From Mytilus edulis (lineage: Eukaryota > Mollusca > Bivalvia > Mytilida > Mytilidae): 64,000 nucleotides of DNA. The stretch spans positions 34,628,193 to 34,692,192 of the forward strand of contig NC_092354.1 of assembly GCF_963676685.1 (NCBI RefSeq). Direction: 5' to 3'. The notes under the pieces are model-generated. The model had not been told where the DNA came from. It saw nothing but the letters and a program-made list of their open reading frames with translations, and made no database searches. Shown here piece by piece: positions 1 to 12,700 of this stretch. The position numbers and the translations under genes were made by a program. Every line of letters begins with the position of its first letter. Position 1 is the stretch's first letter.

Positions 1-126
1 AGTCTAAATAAGAATTATCAGAACCAAATATAAATAGCAACCAAAACAAATCACCAAATTTCATTTTATGTACATTTATCTAGAGTTTATATCATTGTTT
101 TTATACATTTGATATATACATAGACC

Positions 127-541
127 ATGAATAAAATAGAAAAATTGATGAAACTGTCTGGTAACACACCATACCATGTACCGCTCAGGGTAAAGGTTGC
201 AGCAGTCGTTGCAACAACCAAGTACCAGAGGGATGGGACGGAGAAGACCTCCACCAAGATAGCAGTAGCAGATGGTACTGGTTACAAAACAGCCATCTGC
301 TATGACAGTGCAAAGATGTTTATGTTAAAACTTGACAATAGCGTGATGCTCGGGAATTATATAAAGAAGGCAGACAACACAATTGTGATAAACAGGCCGA
401 CTGTGGTGTCATTGACCAGTGCTGTCACTGTTAGTGACGTGACCAATGCAGAAGCAAAAAAAAACCACATTGATGCTTTACCAGAGGCGGTGGAAATCAT
501 AGATGCTGTTAAAGTAGAAGGAACCACAGTTACCATAATGG
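127..541 (+). CDS. Possible OB-fold-like protein, first exon (partial gene)
   Basis: An open frame starts at ATG 127 and runs to a plausible splice donor (G|GTAAAG) at 541/542; beyond it the frame soon hits AT-rich sequence and a stop at 592. The roughly 138 encoded residues alternate short beta-like and polar stretches (VPLRVKVAAVVATTKYQ, KIAVADGTGYKTAICY, TTVTIMG), the look of an OB-fold nucleic-acid-binding domain such as those of RPA-like proteins. That is a shape impression only; no signature motif is present. No downstream exon is found: the next 500 bp carry a transposase fragment on the other strand, so the gene may be truncated or continue past an insertion. It could also be a transposon accessory ORF. 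Confidence 0.4.
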
Positions 542-599
542 GTAAAGTTATAAAGATAAAAACAAAATATATATACATATTTATGAAAATATAAAGTGT

Positions 600-1130
600 G
601 TAACAAAACACTGAGACAGTACATGCCAAATTCAAAATTGGACTTGTAAAGCTGCAAAGTAGTTTTCTTGAACGAATTCATAACATGGGATAAGCATGCA
701 TGAGGAATTATCAAATGAAGGTAATCACCTTTTGCACAGCCATTTATGATACGAAATGCTCTAGTGCGGAAGTTGTTAAGATTTCCATTGTAGAACTCAG
801 ACAGTGATGCCTGAATAAAAAATCTTTTGTCGCTTGTTACTTGTCTTGGTATGGAGATGTTAGAGTGACCGTAAATTTTCTTTTCGACCCTTCGAAATTC
901 AGCAAGCCAAAAGCGAACTAGAGGGGTAGAATGTAACGATGAAATCATACCGCACACAGGTATTAATGGTTGACCGGGTACAGGATTTGGTTATGCTAAT
1001 TCGTAGTAATAAAACTTATATTGGTCATTCCTACGACTCAGGAGTCCACCAGTAGCATCCCAATGGACAACTGACGACTTTGCCAAGTCGTGTCATATCC
1101 TAATTCCAGTCTCAGTCCAGGACATGCTAT
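600..1130 (-). pseudogene. DDE-type transposase fragment (HWDATGG family)
   Basis: Read on the minus strand from about 1090 down to 600, one frame gives VVHWDATGGLLSRR, then FYYYELA, an in-frame stop, PNPVPGQPLIP, and an open stretch from 957 with SIPRQVTSDKRFFIQASLSE, RIINGCAKGDY and IIPHACLSHVMNSFKK. This resembles a mollusc/cnidarian family of DDE transposase-like proteins in which the Asp of WDATG is a likely catalytic residue and the His/Cys-rich stretch lies further on (family recognised from memory). The internal stop, a second stop upstream of HDLAKSS, and the lack of N- and C-terminal parts show it is dead. Its tail abuts the exon at 127-541, so it may have truncated that gene. Confidence 0.5.
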
Positions 1131-1399
1131 ACGGTGGCAGTATTGAAACATGCTGAATAAACCTGGGACTGTGTTTGCTTGTTATTTCTGTTTCCATTTG
1201 TGAGGACAATTTTACTAAACTTTCAAATTCCGATTTATCTCATTTATTTTTATATCTGGATTCACTGCTTATTTGTGGGAATGTTCATGGCATTTTTCCT
1301 ATATTTGAGAAATTGCCGGCTATTTTCACGTCCTTTGCTGTGTCTTTCATCAGTTGAAGAAAGTGTTTATAAGGTTTCTGTCCTTGATTTGTTGATTTG
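1131..1399. other. AT-rich spacer
   Basis: No supported gene. Overlapping short open frames at 1175-1400 on the plus strand lack recognisable motifs. Confidence 0.5.
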
Positions 1400-2945
1400 A
1401 CCGTTTTCGTCAATAATTTCATTAATATAGATTATATTGCTTCTGATCCAATTGAGCATCAGTAATGGTTTATTTTTTATTTTTATGTTTTTATTACCCC
1501 ATATTATTTCTTTGCGTATTTTTCTAAAGTTAGTGGGTGATTTAGTTTGACCTCCACCTTTCCGTATCCAGCATTTTACAATATCCAGATAAAATTCTGG
1601 TAATTCAGTTGTAATTTTAAGTGGTTTTAAATTTTTAAGTTATAATTTTGAAGATAAGAATATTTTTTTTCGTATTTATCAAAAAAGTATCTCGGAATAA
1701 TTTACAAATGTTCATGTTTTGATTCCATTAATCTTGATACCCATTTAATTTCAAGTACACTAAAGTAACTGTCGATATTAATCATATTGAGTCCTACTGT
1801 ACTGTAATCTGCTATGAGAGTTGACCTTTTTAATTTGTCTTGTTTACCGTTCCAAATGAAATTAAAAGTAAGATGTCTTTTTTCCCAAGATTTCATGAGT
1901 TTTTTTGCTTTTTCAACCTTATTTTCCTAATTTAGTTTTGCGCATTTTTTTTTTTTTTTGTCGAAATACAATCCTAACACTTTAACGGGTTTATATTATC
2001 TACTTTATCTTTAAATGTTTTCAGTTTTCCTATCCAAATGCCTTCCGTTTTGTTTTTATTTAATTTAAGATCAGAAAATTATGTTTTAAATGGTCAAGTT
2101 TGATTTCAAAACCTTTAATGTTATATTCATTCCTTAATTTACATGCCATGATTTCAACTGCGACCACGAAGATCATGGAAGAGCAGGGGCATATTTTTAT
2201 TTAATTTAAGACCAGAAAATGTGCCAAATATTTCAATAACGTTTAATGCTGCTATAATTTTATTTTTTGATTTAAGAAACAGAGTGGTATCATCTGATAA
2301 CTGGGAAATTTTCAAATTATGTTTTAAATGGTCAAGTTTGATTTCAAAACCTTTAATGTTATAATCATTCCTTTATTTACATGCCATGATTTCAACTGCG
2401 ATCACGAAGATCATGGAAGAGCAGGTGCATCCTTGACGCACCCCCTTTTTAGACTAATTGGTGCAGAAATGCATCCAACATTGAACACTGAGCTTTTTAT
2501 ATCGGAATATAACGTCTTGATCCAGTTAATAAGTGAACTATTAAAGCTGAAATGTGTGAGAGTTTGGTACATAAAGGTCCATTTGAAAGTATCAAATGCT
2601 TTTGAAAAGTCTAGAAACAAAATTGCACCTTCAACATTAAATGTATCGGCGTAATCTATGATGTCTTGTATTTGTCTGAGATTGAAGCCAATATATTGTT
2701 TGTTTGGTCTGCGTTTATTATTAAATTTAGTACAACTTTTATTCTTTGAGGTAATATGTAAGATTGTATTTTATAGTCTGAGTTTAATAAGGAGATAGGC
2801 CTAAAATTTGAAAGATCTAGTTGATCAATCTTTTTGTATATAAGATTAAGAATACTTTGTCTTTGGGGAAATGGTAGCTTTTGCCTGTCGTAGCTTGTAT
2901 TAAAGATTTTAATACCAGTTCCCTGTAACCATCAAAATGGTGTGG
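1400..2945 (-). mobile_element. Decayed L1/Tx1-like LINE (reverse transcriptase part)
   Basis: Minus-strand translation in shifting frames gives the conserved blocks of an L1-like non-LTR RT in the right order. Near 2900-2770 is a block like LDLSNFRPISLLNSDYKI; at 2620-2560 MFLDFSKAFDTFKWTFMYQT, followed by WIKTLYSDIKSSVFNVG and a broken RG-CVKDAPALP (normally RGIRQGCPISALLF); at 1896-1702 the post-RT block FIWNGKQDKLKRSTLIAD. The reading frame is broken many times and the YxDD region is lost in a rearranged stretch (2050-2430). No endonuclease domain is visible. This is an old, inactive insertion. The L1/Tx1 assignment follows the FIWNGK and FRPISLLN signatures known for that clade. Confidence 0.7.
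2055..2428. repeat. Duplicated block inside the LINE remnant
   Basis: About 135 bp (TTATGTTTTAAATGG to CATGGAAGAGCAGG) occurs at 2079-2188 and again 238 bp later at 2317-2426. A flanking segment ending CAGAAAAT recurs 141 bp apart. The second copy keeps about 100 bp lost from the first, so a partial duplication with an internal deletion explains the pattern. Confidence 0.7.
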
Positions 2946-3752
2946 CCACGCATATTCTTCAATCTTCTTTATATTGCACATATATGATTATATTTATGTC
3001 TAATTAAAAAAAAACATAACTAATTAATCGAAAAAAAATATGGTTGCCATGGTAATTTGACCAAAATAATTTCCTGCAATTTTTACATTGCAAAAAAGCA
3101 GAAATTGGCATTTTTTGTGTGCTAATTTTTTATATGTTGTGTTTCTTTGAATATTTTCATCTTATGTTCTTTCAATAGACTTTGTCTGATTATTCAATAA
3201 ATTCAAAATGAAAGATTGTTACATCTTCATAGATTTTGATTAAAACTACACCAAAAAGACTAAATTTCAATTTTTTGCCAAACAAGAAAACTATTAAAAA
3301 TGGTGAATTTTCAATGAAATTTATAGAAAATGCACATGGGTTAGGACTATTTTTTTCAAGTTTGGCAATTTAGCAGTATACTAACTAATACTTTTGTAAA
3401 GTTTCAGTTTGGGGAAACTTATATCTATTTTTTTTATTTTATTTTGGAATGTCATAAACGGAATATATATCTGCTTTTTCCATTTCTTACTCAATTTGTT
3501 AAATAAATGTACATAAAAATCAATCAAAAGAAACTTCTTTTTTTTATTTATATCCTTAAATACCACTTTAAAGGAAATTACGGTACAGTTTCAGCAAAAT
3601 AATTTGATTTTACTATTCTCAATAGGATTGGAAGTACAGAGTTACTTCCCCTTTGCTTACTCTCCATTAGAAAGACTTGTTTTACCTTGTTTACATCACT
3701 ATCATGCATAACAACTTTGGTCAGAGAAATATTTGTTTTTAAAATGATATAA
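2946..3752. other. AT-rich upstream region of the 3753 gene
   Basis: No coding signal. Long A and T runs. It would hold the promoter and 5' UTR of the downstream gene, but I see no clear TATA or CCAAT element at a sensible place. An in-frame TAA directly precedes the ATG at 3753. Confidence 0.4.
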
Positions 3753-6700
3753 ATGGATGAGAACATTTGCACATTTCATTTCTATGAAAGATCACCAATA
3801 TGTGATGAAGTTGGTAAACATCTAAACTTTGAAAGTTTAAGTACAGTTGATCAACTGATAATACAGTCCGATATCGGAGTTTTTTGGGGTCCTGCTACCT
3901 CAAAAAATTACAGTATCTGCCCTTCTCATGTTAAGCTTTTTAAAGACAAACACAAATCAAGACTGAGAAGGTATGCATGCAATGTACCAACCTTTTTTGC
4001 ATCAGAACATGATCATGAAAAACAAAAAACTAAAAGCAAACTTGGCCAGGCAATTCGTGGTGACAGAAGAGTACCATCAGACCAAATGAGAACAATCTAC
4101 AATGAGTTTGGAGTTGTGATACCCATAGGAACATGTAAGTTTGAATTAGTTAGAGTTATAGAACATATATAAAATTTCATGACATGAATATATATATTTA
4201 TTTTTATTTTTATTTTTTTTTTTTTGGGGGGGGGGGTGTTTACAGGCATACATGTAGCAGGGGCAGGGGCAGGGGAAACTTTTCCATTTGTGGTAGGGGT
4301 GGTGATTTGCTTGCAATTACAAATGTACATTTATATTTAGCCGTCAATATATTGCATAAAAAAGGCCAAATTTAGCTTCAGCATATGTATAAATAAAGCA
4401 AAAATTTATTTGTATACATGTACCCGTTATTTGTACAATAGAGGGCTGATTACAGGATAAATTAATTTAATAATATACATGTTCATTGTTCATGTTTTAA
4501 TTATTTATGTATCTCATTTGCATGTATGTTCTTTTAATCAAATAATTCTTTCCTGCAGTATGAATCTATGATACTAATATACCATCCTAAATTGCCTAAT
4601 TTGGGAAATCCAATGTACCATCTAGATACCAATCTTTTTGTTGAATTTGAGAAAATATGACAATATTGATTTATACCTTAGACATGCATGATTGGCTGCT
4701 GATACATAATTGCACTTGAGTGATTTATCTATATCCAATCATTATATTGATTGAAAGAAGACTCAATCTCTCATCTAATGTATAGATTAGATATTTTAAA
4801 TGTACATGTAATTATACAAATGTATGTTCTAAAATATGCTGGATGCACAATTTTAAATACAACATCACTGCTGAAGTTATAATCTGTTAATAAATTGAAA
4901 TTAAAATGAATAATACTATATTAATTTAACCTTCATCATGTTCATACATTGTCTGTACCGGCTACTACATACTTTGTATTATTGCATAGCAATATAATAT
5001 TTCCCACAGAAAGTAACAAAAAGTAAGCGTGCAATAAATTCTAATATTGCACTAATGCAATAATTTTTCGAAATTCATGACGTCATTAACGACAAAATCT
5101 TAGTTTCAACCAATTTTTACTTTCAAATATTATATATTGCTATACAATAAAAGAGTTATTGCATGAATATTGTGGAATATTGTCCTTCATACAAACATAA
5201 ATTGCACTCGCAAGCTCATGCAATACAAAATTCTACTCAGGACAATATTCCACAATATTCATGCAATAACTCTATATTATTGAATTATGATATATCAAAA
5301 AAATACTAATTGTAGAAGTTGAACATATTGAAATTTATGTTACAATGTATTCATGTAAACAACTATCAATTGCATTACAGGTATTTGCAGAGTATGTAGA
5401 AGAAAATGGTTAGGACAAAAGGGCAATGAAGAAAAATGTAATGATGTTATTTGTGGTCCACCATGTACAGATTTGGAAGAAGATGATTTTATAGAAAACA
5501 TTGTATGTAGATTTTTAAATGAATATTTAAATGCCAGTTTTTACAAAAATTACAATATACATGTACATACATTTGTACATACATGCAATATTAAGATCAT
5601 ACCATGTCCATGTGAAAATATGATCTGCCAATGAGACAAATATTTATCATATGATAAACAAACAATCCATAACATTGAGCAAAACCCATATATGTATCTT
5701 TCATGTCTTTTGATTGGAAATTAACAGTGTATTGCTTTCAATATATGTAGGTATAAACAACAGTATTTCTGGTATTAATTACTTGTAATATCCAATATGT
5801 ACATGTACATGTATTATATATATATATATTATCAACAGAGTGCAATGTTATGAATGTAATATGATAATTGGTAAAATTCATATGTCAAAGGGTCATAAAT
5901 TTCATCTTCTGGTTAAGAACTATAAAACCTGTGTTCTGATTTTTTTACCTACATGTAATACAATTAGTGATCACAAGTTGCTGACATCTAAATATGATAT
6001 ACCATGAAACAGGGTAAAATATCAGAACATGAAAAATGGGTTGTGTAAAAATATTTTATTCTGGAATCATCAGGTAAAAGACATATTTGATTTCAAATAA
6101 GATTTTTGAAGGTTATTCACTTAATCTCCTTTACTTTTGAAATATTTACATGATTTATACATTATTAAATCACATGTCTGTATTTGCATAACATTTGTGT
6201 CAGTTTGTTAGTCTCTACTGTGTTTTGAATATTATATTATATCATCTACATGTCAGCTTGTATACTTTCATTTAGGCACAGCTGAAATGGGATTCAGATG
6301 AAATGGATGAATTAAATGTGAACTTAAAGGACATGGAACATGTTGAAAGTCTACCAACCCTCAGCCAAACTACATCTACATGTATAACTGAAGATTCAAG
6401 TCAAAACAGTCAGATTTCAGATTCATCCCTAGTACAAACTGATAAGCTGTCTAACTTGAACATATTTTTACAACAGTCAGGTGTTAGTCCTGTCAAACAC
6501 ATGCAAGGTTCATTCTTATCTAGTGAAAGAACACAAAGGAGATATTTACAAAAAGCCAATGATTGCCTTGCAGTAGTAATTGAAGCAATTTGTCCTAAAG
6601 AAAAAGAGGCCTTTATGGAAAAATTTGTAGAAAGTCTTTGTAAAAGTACAGCAGTTGAAAATAATCAATCATCTAGATCATGTGGAGTGAATGTTTCAAT

Positions 6701-9700
6701 ACTAAAAGAAATCTATGACCGAGCAGAAACCTGGACTTTCAGAAGGCAGATTTTATCAATTTTGGCTTTTGAACACACGTACAGCCAAATGAAACAGGTA
6801 AAGTACACGTAAAAATTATTACATAAAATTGAAAATGGAAATTGGGAATGTGTCAAAGAGACAACAACCCGACCATAGAACAGACAACCACAGAAAGTCA
6901 CCAACATTAATACTAACATTCCACTGAGCATGAAGCTTAATTTATGTATAAGAATGTAGCCTTAACATTCATCTTAGACTAAATAAAAAGTATGTGTGGT
7001 TTCAGTTACATCTGAAAAAAAGTTAGGGTAGGTAGGTAGAAATTTTATTTTTTATTTTATGTCTTTTTTTTTAACATTGAGTCTATGGGAGCAACATTCT
7101 GACTTTAACAGTGCTTAATGAAAAATGACAATAAAATCTTTTGGGTAGGCTATTTTTAAGCCGAAAAAGTAGGGACGGTAGGGTTACTGGAACCACACAT
7201 ATATTTTTATTTGGCCTTAGGTACTCAAACTTTATAGAGATAGAAGAACATATGCCATGATGTGGTATGATTGCCAATTTAACAACTCTCAACCAGAGAT
7301 TAAATGACATAGAAGTTAGCAACTACAGGAATACTACAGTATTCAATAATGAGCAAAACTCATATAGCAAATTAAGCTATACAACATGGAGGCTATTATT
7401 TTTGTTGTTTGAATCATTTTATAAATGTACTGTTATACATAAAAACTACAGTAAATTCAAAGTTTTTTCCCCTTTTTTAGATGATACCTGGTTTAACCTC
7501 ATACAGGTATTATGCAGCAAAAAAACACATTTCTGAAGTTGGATGTGGCCTGCCTATTCAAGAAATGAAACAGACGAGAGAAAAAATTGACCCATGTCAA
7601 TTAGAACCATTTCTTGACTTCATTACGTCATCACACATTATCAAAGACCTGCCATTCGGTGAAAGGAAACTGAAACTTTCTACTGGGGAGATTATTTCTA
7701 CACCAAATGTGATCAGGGCTATTGCTCCAACAAGTATCATCAGACAGTACAAGCAGTTTTGTGAAGATGAAGAAATCAGACCATTGGGTTGGTATTTAAA
7801 TAAGTACTGTTAAGATCATTGTGCAATTAATATTGCAATTGATGAACTTAATGCATATATAAACATGATTAATTCATGTAATTAGATAAAAATATTTATA
7901 TCAAAATTTAAGAAATATTAGTTTTGATTGTTTGATTGCTTTCATATAATTTTGAATGTAAAGCACTATCAAAATCACAATGTTTCAATTCATAAATGTA
8001 ATTTTTATTTATGTTCTTCAACAATGAAATAGAAACCACATGTACATTGTTTCTTGTATTATTCCTAGTTTTTACAATTGCTTGTTATTCATAAGACAAA
8101 ATTATATTCATGAAAATCAGAAAATGTGGTCTGCTTGCCAATAACAAGAATAAGAGATGTAAAAATAAGCAACTATATGTATATTTGTGTTACTGTATGG
8201 CTTTCAACAATGAAAAAAAATTGTTGTTCTGATAAACATGTTATGTATACATTTATATCAACTGGAACAATATCAAGTGACATACTTCCTGTGTTTCAAT
8301 ATTTTAAATCACCCATGCAACTCATCTACAGCAGGAATTTTCAAGTTCTAAATTACTTGGTATTTGCTGCTTCTCTGCTAAACATGTGGCATTAAGGAGT
8401 AAGAACAAAGACTGGTCAGCTCAGAGTCAGAATAATGTGTACAAGTAATGTGACAAGTTTTCTTGCAGACTGTTACCTTGTGACTAGCATGTTTAAAATC
8501 TGGCTCAACGTGTGGGTCTTACACAATGCAGGGTTCTTATTCTTAATTCATTAACATGATAAACATACAAACTGTTTAATGATTGCTCAAATAACATGTT
8601 CAAAATTCTGAATAATAATGAAATTTTTTTTTTCAGGCACAAGTACAATGTATAAGATTCTAGAAGAGTGTGCCGCTTCTGTTAGACATAGTGTGGAAGG
8701 GTTGGACTATTATGTGGCTGAAGGTGGAAGAGCGTTTAGAGATATTGAAGAAATTTTGGAAGGATTTGATTGTGAAGATGAGGATATCAAAAAGATGAAG
8801 GCTGATCTTCTTGAAGTTAAAAGATACTTAAAGTCTGATTATAAGGTATTTTATACTACTATAATACATCTCACCTTTGACAACATTTCGTATGACCTTC
8901 ATCTCTGAACCCAGGTAAAAATAATGGAAATTTAATGACATTGTTGTTTTTTGCTACTTTTTGTATGACCAGAAATTGACATTAACGAATTGATGCAATG
9001 GAAATTTTTGGCGTTATCCAATCAAAATGAACTTTACAAATGATGTTGCATTAGAATTGAAATTAGACATTGCCATCAAAGGTCAAATATTGATTGTTTT
9101 TACTCTTTGGTTGGGTTGTTGTCTCTTTGACATATTTCCTATTTCAATTCTCAATATTATCACGTGTATAAATAATCTTTTCGTAAGTGATCTCCATAAT
9201 TTTGATTTTCTTCAGGTACATGTACGAGACATGGCTCAAATTGCAGACCATTGCAGATCATATGCACTGAGTGATATAGACAGTAATTTCAGAAATGACT
9301 GTAAACATGAACATACACTTTGTTGTACTCAGTGTCTTTTATTAGAATCTTTTATGGATGATGTTCTAGTTAAAGTCAACAACAAAGAATGGGATCACAC
9401 AGATCAAGTTATGTTTAAGGTAAAAAAAAAAATGATGGACCTTTTAGTTCAGACTAAAATCAGAAACATGATATCAATATACAATTAAACATTTTATGCA
9501 AATCTAAGTTGATTTGAAAAATGAATAGACATTTATTTTGGTAACCATGTGAATTTAGCGCGAACTGAAAATTGTAGCGTTTTTCACCTATTAATTAATT
9601 CCTCAAATTTGACTGCAATAAATCAAAATAAGTAAAACCTAGAATAAAGTTGAGTACAGTGTCCTCCCAAGTAACAGTTTTGTTTTCAATAAACCTGTTC

Positions 9701-12700
9701 TTGTTATTCCTGACACAAAGTGTAAGATCAAAATTTATAATTATTCTTACATTTTTAAGATAGTGTGAGTATTAGTTACATCTAGACTGCTTTATTTGAA
9801 AGACAATCACCTTTATTTTCATTAACACAGGTAGAAAAGGCAGTTGATGACATTAAAGAGTGGAAAGGACACATATTACGCTCAAGAAATCAGGAAGAGG
9901 CAAGGAGGCATACTCTTGGAATCATAGAAGAAAAAAAAGATGTTATGATAACCATAGACTGGGCAATGAAGTTCTTGCCCCGCAAATTCAGAGAAGGGCA
10001 AACAGATTGGTTCGCAAAACGAGGCATAAACTGGCATATCAGTGTTTCACTGATGAAAGGACCATCTGACACATACCAGTCTATCACCCATGTACATGTG
10101 TTCTCTTCAACTGTTGCTCAGGATTCATCGGTGACATCTTCTATCATTTCTGATGTTGTCCAAGATTTAATTCAAATGAACCAAGGTCTTTCGAATGTAC
10201 ATTTGTTTTCTGACAATGCAGGCTGCTACAAAAGTACCACTACCATAGCTGCCTTACACAAAACCTTGAAAGGGACAATCAAAACCTATAACTTTTGTGA
10301 AGCACAAGATGGGAAAGGTAATATTCATTTTGCTTTCAGCATCATTATCTGTGAAAACTGAAAATGAGTGAAATTGTTATGACAGACTCAATAACCCCTG
10401 ATGTAATGGAAAATTGACCTGAATTTTTCACCATGAATGCAAAAGTATAACACACAATCTTGATAAATATAGAATAACCATACATTGTCTCGAAATATCA
10501 ATTATTTGTACAAGGCTTAGAAACAGGTAGAAAGCGAGGCTGTTTCAAGCATTTCTACTTGTTTTTAGCCGATTACAAATAATATTTATATTTCGAGACA
10601 ATGTATGGTTATTCTTTATATACTGCAACTTTTATAACTATTCTAAATGAAGTATTGAGAGCAAAAACTATCAGTGTTTAATTTAGAGCGGATGACGTAA
10701 AATTTCCAGGAACCTGTATCTTTTATTAACGTCATAAATAAGATAACACAGAAACGCATTGTCAACGTCATAAACAAGGCAACATACGGTCGGATACTGT
10801 ATATCACATATGAATATACAGTCAATGCAATTTGACTGCTCAAATAGCACAGCTGTAGTAACTATAAGAACAGACAGCTGCCAATTCAACATGATGATAA
10901 GATATAAAAAAAAGAAGATGCGGTGTGATTGCCAATGAAACAACTCTCCACAAGAGACCAAAATAACACAGAAATTAACATTTATTGTCACTGTTTCATG
11001 TGTATGGCCTTCAACAATGAGCAAAGCCCATATGGCAAAGTCACCTGGTCTATAAAAGGCCTTAAAATGACAATGTAAAACAAAAAAAAACAAGAAAACG
11101 AACGGCAGTATTTATGTAGACAATGTTTTATATGTATAAAAATTGGGCGATCTTGTTCAATTGTCAACTTTTAAAATAAGATCTCTGTAAGAATGAGCAT
11201 ATCATTAAGTAAGCTATGCCATGCACCAAAATAATGACAATATTTACTAATGTGAATGTCTTGGCTTTTCTTATCAATGTCAGTCCTGAAATAACTCATT
11301 ACCTGGTATGTTTTTACTTTTGTTTCTGCAGGACCTTGTGATCGTAGAGCATCACATTTAAAGTCGATCATTAAGAGATATGTGAATGAAGGAAATGATG
11401 TCGTAACAGCAGAACAGATGAAAAAAGTTTGTATTACATTGTTTGTGGTCCAATATTATATTACAACATAAGATTAACAATTCTAACAAAAATTTTCGAA
11501 AATTTCTTAAAATGATTATTGTTAAATTTAATCTATCCTCACCAAAAAGGCATAGATGTCATTCAGTTTTACCTTTTTCATTACATAAATTTGTACATTA
11601 GCAAATTGATTTACATTCAATTATTTGAGCATCATAAAGCCATTGAGAAATAATTTGATACTTATAAATTTTGTGACATACCTTTTAGCACACACAAGCA
11701 GATTTTTCATATGAATTGTTATTCCTGAGTTATGGTTCTTGGTAATGTAAAAAATAAGAAATTTGAGGTTTCAAAAAAATTATTAACAAATTAAAATTTA
11801 TTACATTAGCCTGTTCGTAATCAGGTTTGCATGTTATTTAGACTATAAAGTGCTTTCACTAATTTATATCTCTAATTTTGAGGGGGTCTCATTGGGGGGT
11901 TCCGATCCCGGATCCCGCTTATTGTTTTGTTAGGTTCCCGTATCCCGCTTACACTATATACGTAAGCAATTCTCATTTTTTTGTCCTTTCCCGGGTCCCG
12001 CAAGATTTCATTTACCGTTTTCACGACACAATAATTTGACTTTCACGTGTCACGCTTACAAATAATCGGCAATCCCGCGTCACGCTTAGACCTCAATGAG
12101 ACCCACATTTGATATCTTGGTTGGGCAAGTTTAAATTTGACCTTTTAAGAAATCCACCTATTTAAGTTAATTTGGTATAAGTCATCAATCTTAAAAGAGT
12201 TTTAAATGTAAAATGTATATGGATAATTCCATTTTCCCAGAAGAGGATTATATTTTAGGAGTTGAATCAATAATGGGTTGATATATGATTTGTTTGATTT
12301 CAGGCTATTGATTTGAAAAAGAACTTCAACTATAGAGTTAAAGTTGTAACTCCTGTAATTGACCTGGATCCTGTTCAAAATAGCATTAAATCAATACCAG
12401 GAATATCACAGTTGCATAATTTCAAATTTGAGGATTCGTGCTTGAGAGTGTGGAAAGCATATGGAATAGGAGCAGGTAAAATACATTAAATGATAATCCA
12501 AAAACTATAAACATAAATGTTTTTTTTTCATATATAAAGGACATGCCTGAAATTCTCCTATTTGAATAAATTCTGAAACAGCCTTCAAGAAAAAACAGTT
12601 GCTCCATCCAAAATCCCTTATTAAGCAAATTGAAATCAACCCTCATAAAGGAATCATCAATAATTACATAAATTTAATAATGTTTGGTTAGAATTCATTT

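Noticed and set aside
3381..3566. 61-codon Lys-rich minus frame before the 3753 gene
   Set aside because: AT-rich sequence yields Lys/Phe/Ile-rich frames by chance; no motif.
4184..4375. 63-codon frame across the T/G-rich tract
   Set aside because: Low-complexity sequence in an intron (T run then G run); the translation is homopolymeric Phe and Gly.
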